From NCBI GenBank assembly GCA_016706845.1, contig JADJIV010000016.1, positions 1-12,785 on the forward strand: a stretch of 12,785 nt of DNA, read 5' to 3'. A program made the position numbers and the translations under genes. This document shows, piece after piece, positions 7,685 through 12,785 of the stretch (position 1 is its first letter; every line of letters begins with the position of its first letter). This stretch comes from PNOJ01 sp016706845. Its GTDB lineage: Bacteria; Krumholzibacteriota; Krumholzibacteriia; LZORAL124-64-63. The notes under the pieces are model-generated. The model was not told the DNA's origin, searched no databases, and worked only from the letters and a program-made list of their open reading frames with translations.

Positions 7685-8623
7685 ATGGCTGTGAACCTGC
7701 AGACGCTTTCCAAGCACGAGGACCTCCTCTCCGGCGGGCACCGCGCCTGCGCCGGCTGCACCGGCTCGAACATCCTGCGCCAGATCATGCTGACCGCGGG
7801 CCGCGACACGGTCGTGGGCGGCGCCACGGGCTGCATGGAGGTCGTCACCACGATCTTCCCCTACACCGCCTGGAAGACGCCGTTCATCCACTCGGCCTTC
7901 GAGAACTGCGCGGCCACGGTGTCGGGCGCCGAGACCGCCTTCCGCGCCCTGAAGAAGCGGGGCGAGCTGCCGGTGCCGCGCGAGAAGATCAACTTCATCG
8001 CCTTCGGCGGCGACGGCGGCACCTACGACATCGGCCTGCAGTCGCTGTCCGGGGCCATGGAGCGCGGCCACAACATGCTGTACGTCTGCTACGACAACGA
8101 GGCGTACATGAACACGGGCATCCAGCGCTCGGGCGCCACCCGTTCGGCGCGCACACCTCCACCGCGCCCGCGGGCAAGGTGAAGCAGGGGGAAGGACCGC
8201 CACCGCAAGGACCTCACGAAGATCATGGTGGCGCACAACATCCCCTACGTCGCGCAGTCGACGCCCTTCCACTGGAAGGACCTGCAGATGAAGGTCCAGA
8301 AGGCGCTGGACGTCGACGGGCCGGCCTTCATCAACGTCCTGATGCCGTGCACCGTGGGCTGGGGCTTCGACCCGGCGCTGGGCATGGAGCTGGCGAAGAT
8401 GGCGACCGACTGCAACTTCTGGCCGCTGTTCGAGGTCGAGAACGGCGAGTACAAGCTGACCTACAAGCCGAAGGCCGACCGCACGCCCATCGTGGAGTGG
8501 CTCAAGACCCAGGTGCGCTTCAAGCACCTGTTCAAGCCGGGCAACGAGGGCCTGATCGAGGAGATCCAGCGCTGGGTCGACGACGAGCAGCGCAAGCTCC
8601 TGAAGCTCTGCGGCGAGGCCTGA
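7685..8623 (+). CDS. porB: 2-oxoacid (probably pyruvate):ferredoxin oxidoreductase, beta (TPP-binding) subunit, frameshifted
   Basis: Beta subunit; binds TPP diphosphate and Mg2+ and one 4Fe-4S cluster. ATG 7685 has an excellent Shine-Dalgarno, AAGGAGG (7671-7677), with 7 bases of spacing. The cluster cysteines are the pair in HRACAGC, the one in GATGCMEVV, and a late one in VLMPCTVGWGF. The TPP motif is GDGGTYDIGLQSL...YDNEAYMNTGIQ. The frame is lost by a missing C near 8142 and restored by about two bases near 8190; the corrected segment reads RSGATPFGAHTSTAPAGKV. From there the sequence is intact through HNIPYVAQSTPFHWKDL to TGA 8621-8623. Length is about 312 residues, normal for PorB. It ends the porGDAB order typical of this enzyme class. 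Confidence 0.94.
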
Positions 8624-8642
8624 GCCGCCGGCGCACGCGGCA

Positions 8643-8675
8643 GGAAGCCCCCGTCTCGGACGAGACGGGGCTTCC
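8643..8675 (+). terminator. Hairpin terminator after porB
   Basis: GGAAGCCCCCGTCTCG (8643-8658) pairs with CGAGACGGGGCTTCC (8661-8675), with one bulged C. It begins 20 bases after the porB stop. No T-run follows, but position and stem strength fit the end of the por operon. Confidence 0.7.
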
Positions 8676-8778
8676 GCGCGCAGGCGACCGGCCGCCGGCC
8701 GCATTTTCCGGTGGCGTCCGGGGCCGCCGGCGTCACCATGAGGCGGGATCCGGGATACCATCAACCAGGCGGTGGGCC

Positions 8779-9651
8779 ATGATACGTTCGCTGATCGCGC
8801 TTCTCGCCATCCCCCTCCTCGTCGTGGTCGCCGCGGCCGCCCCGAACGATTTCGGAGGCGCCCCGGCGGCGGGGGCCCCGCCGCAGGACGAGGTGCTGCT
8901 CGGCGACGGCACCCTGCTGACGGGCCGGATCCTGGAGGAGCTCGCGGACCGGATCGTCTTCGAGACCGACGCGCTGGGCCGCCTGGAGATCCCGCGGACG
9001 AGCATCGTCCGCCTGGCCCGCGGCGTCGAACGGACGGGGGCGCTGTCCGACCCGGACTACAACTCCCTGATGTTCTGCCCCACGCCGGCCACCCTGGCCC
9101 GGGGGGACAGCTACTTCCGCGACTTCGAGCTCTTCTTCCTGAACTACGGCGCCGCGGTCTCCGACGCCCTCAACCTGAGCGTCGGCACCCTGTTCCCCGT
9201 CTCGTCCGAGGTCCTGATGGTCTCCCTGGGCGGCAAGCTGCGCCTCACCGACCGCGAGACGCAGCCGGTCGGCCTGGCGCTCACGGGCAGCTACACGCGG
9301 CTGGAGGAGGTCCGGTTCGGGGCGGTGGGGGTGGTGGCGGGCGTCGGGGACCGGCGCCGGAGCCTGAACCTCGCCGTCAACCAGGCCTTCGACGACGACG
9401 GCGACACCGAGCTCGCCTTCATCCTCGGCGCCGATGTCCAGAGCTCGCGGCGCGGCAAGGTCTTCGCCGAGTACATGAGCTCGGCCTCGCTGCTCGCGGA
9501 CGAGGATGCCGATCTCGAGGGCTTCCTCAACCTCGGCCTGCGCCTGTTCGGCGAAAGCCACTCGTTCTCGCTGAGCGGGTTCCGGCCGTTGACCGATGAC
9601 AGCAGCAGCTTCATCGCCTTCCCGATGCTGATGTACAGCAACCACTGGTAG
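8779..9651 (+). CDS. Exported protein with an N-terminal small beta domain and a probable outer-membrane beta-barrel
   Basis: 290 residues, frame unbroken. ATG 8779 is chosen because it begins a clear signal peptide (MIRSLIALLAIPLLVVVAAAA, cleavage near residue 21-24); its Shine-Dalgarno (GGTGGG) is weak. Residues about 38-82 read EVLLGDGTLLTGRILEE...LGRLEIPRTSIVRLARG, a compact DG..L.G.I / I.F.T..LG.L.IP pattern like an SH3- or Sm-like barrel. From about 95 onward, alternating hydrophobic strands and Gly/aromatic turns (DYNSLMFCPTPATLARG, FELFFLNYGAAVSDAL, VGTLFPVSSEVLMVSLGGKL) suggest a membrane barrel ending in an aromatic residue (YSNHW). Resembles hypothetical outer-membrane proteins of FCB-type bacteria; I do not recognise a named family or function. 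Stands alone after the por terminator. It converges with pilD, leaving a 20-base gap without a hairpin. Confidence 0.8.
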   Translation: MIRSLIALLAIPLLVVVAAAAPNDFGGAPAAGAPPQDEVLLGDGTLLTGRILEELADRIVFETDALGRLEIPRTSIVRLARGVERTGALSDPDYNSLMFCPTPATLARGDSYFRDFELFFLNYGAAVSDALNLSVGTLFPVSSEVLMVSLGGKLRLTDRETQPVGLALTGSYTRLEEVRFGAVGVVAGVGDRRRSLNLAVNQAFDDDGDTELAFILGADVQSSRRGKVFAEYMSSASLLADEDADLEGFLNLGLRLFGESHSFSLSGFRPLTDDSSSFIAFPMLMYSNHW

Positions 9652-9671
9652 CCGGGGGGGCGGACCGGCGA

Positions 9672-10467
9672 TCAGAGGCCGAGGTACCAGGACCAGGCGG
9701 CGCGGCCCCAGAAGACGACCGCGGCGGCGGCGGGGGCCAGGAAGACGCCGTAGGGGAGGGCCGTGAGGCGGCCGGCGCGTCCCCGCGCCGCCAGCGCCAG
9801 GCCGAGCGCGGCGCCGACGAGGGAACCCAGCAGGAAGGTCAGCAGCACTCCCTGCCAGCCCAGCCAGCGCCGAGCATGGCCGCCAGCTTGACGTCGCCGC
9901 CGCCCAGGCCTCGATCCCCGCCAGCGCCGGTAGCCGGAGGCGCACCCTCCAGGACCAGCCAGCCGCCGGCGACACCAGGGCAGGGCGTCGGTGCGCGCCG
10001 TGCCGAGCAGGGGCAGAACAGCAGGCCCAGGGCGATGCCCGGCAGGGTGATCACGTCCAGGATCAGGCGGTGGTCGAGGTCGATCAGGAAGATGGCGATC
10101 AGGGCCAGCAGCAGCAGCCACGCGGCGGCGGCGGCGGAGAGGGAGGGTGCGGCCAGGAACGCGGCGACGGCGGTCAGACCGCCGGCCAGTTCCACCAGCG
10201 GGTAGCGGGGGCTGATGGGCGCGGCGCAGTCGCGGCAGCAACCGCGCAGCAGCAGCCAGCCCAGCAGCGGCAGGTTGTCGGGGGCACGCGGCGTGGGCCG
10301 CAGGCGGGACAGCAGGAGCCCGGCCAGGCGACGGACTCGCCACGGGGCAGCCGCCAGACCACCACGTTCAGGAAGCTGCCGAACAGCAGGCCGAGCAGCA
10401 GACCGCCGGCGAGCAGCAGGCCCGCCGGCAGTTCCGTCGCCGCGGCCAGGTGCGTCAGGGCGCTCAC
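9672..10467 (-). CDS. pilD: Prepilin peptidase / N-methyltransferase (A24 family), frameshifted
   Basis: Inner-membrane aspartic protease that cleaves type IV prepilin leaders and methylates the new N-terminus. The proposed start is GTG 10467, one base after the pilT stop, so the genes are translationally coupled. The first segment reads LLLAGGLLLGLLFGSFLNVVVWRLPRG, the typical PilD opening. A zinc site follows: CCPACG, then after a shift DNLPLLGWLLLRGCCRDC. Transmembrane helices follow, with FLIDLDHRLILDVITLPG (first catalytic Asp region) and GLGGGDVKLAAMLGA (GxGD motif, second catalytic Asp). The end is FLLGSLVGAALGLALAARGR...FWGRAAWSWYLGL. Frame breaks fall near 10320-10285, 10000-9975 and 9850. 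Length is about 265 residues, normal for the family. All catalytic and metal motifs are present once the frame is followed. Confidence 0.92.
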
Positions 10468-10468
10468 G

Positions 10469-11584
10469 TCAGCCCTGCACGACCTGGCGCGCCTTCTCGG
10501 GGTCGTTGAACCGCGGCAGGACCGTGGCCGCGTCGACCATCCCCTCGCGGTAGAGGCGCAGCAGCGAGTCGTCAGCAGCATCCTCGGACGAGCTGCTGGA
10601 GATGACGTTGTTGATCATGTGGACCTTGCCCTCGCGGATCTGGTTGGCCACCGGGCTGTTGACGAACAGGACCTCGCGGGCGGCGACGCCCCAGCCCGTC
10701 GCGCTGGCGCAGCAGGACCTGCGAGATGACGCAGCGCGCGTCAGGGCCAGGCGGGTGCGCACCTCCTCCTGGTCCTGGATAGGGAAGACGTCGATGATGC
10801 GGTTGATGGTGCATGGCTGCGGACTGCGTGGCCAGGTGCTGATCACGACGTTGCCGGTCTCGGCCGCCGTCAGCGCGATCTCGATCGTCGCGCGGTCGCG
10901 CATCTCGCCGACAAAGATGACGTGGGCCATCTGGCGCAGCGCCGAGCGCAGCCCGGTGGCGTAGTCGTGGACGTCGGTGCCCACCTCGCGCTGGTCGATG
11001 ACGCAGTTCTTGCTCTTCATGCGGAACTCGATCGGGTCCTCGATGGTCACGATGTGCTTGGCGTAGCCCTCGACGGTGTTCATGTACTCGAGCAGGCGGC
11101 CAGGGTCGTGGACTTCCGGCGCCGGTGGGCCGGTGACCAGGATCAGGCCGTTGGGGATGTTGAGCATCCGCTTGACCAGGCTCTCCTGGGCCCGACGGCC
11201 GAGAAATGGGGATCTCCGGCGGCACGTGGCGCAGCACGGCCGAGACGAACCCGCGCTCCTGGACCACGTTGGCCCGAAAGCGCGCCACGTCGAACCGCTC
11301 CAGCGCTTTGTCGCCGTCGAGGTCGCGCTCGAAGCGCTGGCGGTGGTCGGGGCCGAGCAGGCTGAAGGCCAGTTCCCGGCTCTCCTGCGGGGACAGCCGA
11401 TGGCGCAGGTCCATGGCTTCCAGGCGGCCGTGGATGTGGAAGGTGACCGGCGAGCCGGCCGAGATCAGGATATCCGAGGCCTGGCGCCGCACGCCTTCGC
11501 GCAGGATGGCTTCGATGGTCAGGCGCGCGCGCGCCTCTCGACGTCGACGGGTGCGGCCGGTGGTGCGGCGAGCGTGGTTTCCAT
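10469..11584 (-). CDS. pilT: Type IV pilus retraction ATPase PilT, frameshifted
   Basis: Hexameric cytoplasmic ATPase that drives pilus retraction. Start ATG 11584 (METTLAAPPAAPVDVE), with GGCGG 7 bases upstream. The N-terminal domain has LTIEAILREGVRRQASDILI, SAGSPVTFHIHGRLE and ARFRANVVQERGFVSAVLRHVPPEIP. Then comes NIPNGLILVTGP. The Walker A region at about 11085-11130 is scrambled by three missing bases, but the bases still spell TGAGKSTT when frames are joined. The Asp box KHIVTIEDPIEF, Walker B HVIFVGEMRDRATIEIALTAAETG, TINRIIDVFPIQDQEEVR, and VANQIREGKVHMINNVI follow. It ends DDSLLRLYREGMVDA...VVQG. In the His box, normally LHT, the corrected reading is LAT. Breaks lie near 11520, 11195, 11120, 10850, 10820, 10735, 10695 and 10575. 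Length is about 372 residues. PilU is a less likely alternative. Confidence 0.92.
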
Positions 11585-11710
11585 TGCGGAACCGCCTTTC
11601 CTGCCCGCGGCCAGGCGCGGATCGTCGTGTCGGCGAAAGATCAGGACCGCCGCCTCGTCTGGAGCGGGCGCGGCGCCCGGGGGAAGCCGCCGCGCTTCGC
11701 GGAGTGGGTG

Positions 11711-12785
11711 CTAGTCGGCCTGCGGGACCGGCTGGACGTTGTTCTCGAGCGCCTCGACGTCCTGCAGGGTAGGCGCCAGGTAGGGAGCTCTCCAGGGCGG
11801 CCTGCGGCGGAACCTGGCCGCCCGCGTCGCCGATGATCCGCGGCGTGATCTCGATCACCAGGTCATGGCGGTTCACCTCGTCCTTGCTGCTTGTGGAACG
11901 CGGGCACAGCAGCGGCAGGTCGCCAAAAGCGGCGGCACCTTCTTGGAGGTCTCGCGCTTCTCCTCGAGAGAGCAGGCCGCCGAGATAGATCGTCGCCGTC
12001 GTGGACGCGGACCGTGGCCGGGCCCGGCGCGTCGAGGTCTGCGGGAGGGTCCTCGTCCGGGGCCCACGAACTTCAGGATCCGCAGACCTCCCAGGCTCCA
12101 CCAGGGCCGTGATGTAGCCGTCGTCGGTGACCCGCGGCGTGATGTTAGTTTCACGCCGACGTCGATCTTCTCCGCTGGATCGACTGCATGGTGCCGCCGG
12201 AGCCGCCGGGGGACTGCAGCGAGGTGAGGACCACCGGCACGGCTCGCCGGCGAAGATCTCGGCGGGCGACCCGCCCAGGGTGGCGATCTTGACGTTCGAC
12301 AGCAGCCGGGCGTGCTCGTCGGTGATCAAAGCGTCGATGGCCAGGTCGAGGTGGCGTACTGGCGGAAGAAGCCCCGGCCGTCGGCCACACGTAGTCGATG
12401 TCGACGGGAACTCGCCGGGGCTGCGAGGTGCCGTTGTAGCCCTCGACGATCTCGGTCGACCACTTAATCCGCTTTCGCCCAGTCGATCCCGACCTCCGCG
12501 AGCGAGAGGTGTTGATCTCGATGAGCCGGGCCTCCAGCAGCACCTGCTGCGGGCAGCGGTCCAGCCCCCGGATGACGGCGGTTACACCTGGTCCAGCTCA
12601 AGTGGTCGCCCGCACCACGACGCGGTGCTGGCCGGGCTCGACCGAGACGCTCCCGGACACGACCTCCGCGCCTCACGCGGACCCGCTCGGGGTCGGCGTG
12701 CTGCAGGTCGTAGACGCGCGTCACCAGGCCGGTGCGTGACCAGGCGTTCGACGTCGGCGACCAGGATCGTGCCGCCGACGCGCTC
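11711..12785 (-). CDS. pilQ: Type IV pilus secretin (PilQ-like), C-terminal part, frameshifted
   Basis: Outer-membrane multimeric pore for the pilus. The N-terminus lies beyond the right edge. From the edge inward it reads VGGTILVADVERLVT, LVTRVYDLQHADPERV and a short secretin-type domain. Then comes LLEARLIEINTSLAEVGIDWAK, the conserved strand that opens the secretin core. Next are FPVDIDYVWPTAG, RHLDLAIDALITDEHARLLS, NVKIATLGGSPAEIFAGE, VPVVLTSLQSPGG and LNITPRVTDDGYITALVEP. The end of the core is TIYLGGLLSR, GDLPLL and DLVIEITPRIIGD. A tail of about 35 residues ends VQPVPQAD at TAG 11711-11713. At least ten single-base breaks scatter these blocks over all three frames, so residue numbers are approximate. 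The pilT and pilD genes downstream favour PilQ over GspD; the secretin domain alone cannot separate them. 126 bases separate it from pilT, including a GC-rich hairpin candidate. Confidence 0.9.

Noticed and set aside
8179..8778. Upstream extension of the 8779 gene into porB
   Set aside because: The extension overlaps confirmed porB coding and the por terminator. The signal peptide clearly begins at 8779.
10572..12329. A single 585-codon minus-strand gene joining the secretin and PilT regions
   Set aside because: It is a chance open frame that picks up in-frame pieces of both genes. The true secretin stop (TAG 11711-11713) and the pilT ATG (11584) lie in other frames.

Overview
The window is a very GC-rich bacterial chromosome segment. 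It carries ordinary housekeeping genes plus one large secreted multidomain protein. The clearest hint to lineage is the C-terminal FlgD-Ig-like sorting domain (NPFNP..TTIRF, WDGRDDQG, AAGVYLLR). That domain is common on secreted proteins of FCB-group and related candidate phyla such as Eisenbacteria or Krumholzibacteriota. A four-subunit 2-oxoacid:ferredoxin oxidoreductase points to anaerobic or microaerobic metabolism. A secretin, PilT and prepilin peptidase cluster points to a diderm cell with type IV pili. The phylum assignment is inference; no rRNA or other taxonomic marker is present.

Layout. 1-758 (+): 3' part of priA, cut by the left edge. 787-843: a promoter-like site and a GNRA hairpin. 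887-3985 (+): secreted papain-family (C1A) protease joined to an Ig-like domain, a Pmp-like parallel beta-helix, an FnIII-like domain and a FlgD-Ig sorting domain. 4011-4038: hairpin terminator shared with the convergent aroB gene. 4060-5169 (-): aroB, starting at TTG behind a strong Shine-Dalgarno. 5170-5589: divergent control region with a 35-nt imperfect inverted repeat, one copy facing each gene. 5590-8623 (+): porG-porD-porA-porB operon with a hairpin after it. 8779-9651 (+): exported protein with a small N-terminal beta domain and a probable outer-membrane barrel. 9672-12785 (-): prepilin peptidase (pilD), pilT and a secretin (pilQ-like, N-terminus off the right edge), transcribed secretin to pilT to pilD.

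How they work together: the Por subunits form one enzyme that links 2-oxoacid decarboxylation to ferredoxin reduction. The three pilus genes cover subunit processing, retraction and the outer-membrane pore. AroB (shikimate pathway) and PriA (replication restart) are housekeeping.

Data quality shapes the whole window. Nearly every gene outside aroB and the 8779 gene is broken by single-base indels. In most places moving by one or two bases restores an uninterrupted family sequence, and the net frame returns to register at the natural stop. I read these as assembly or sequencing errors, not as pseudogenes. Each affected gene is therefore annotated end to end as one CDS. I did not find a convincing new multi-gene system. 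The items most worth checking are the inverted repeat between aroB and por, the protease/beta-helix fusion, and the in-frame TGA inside that fusion.
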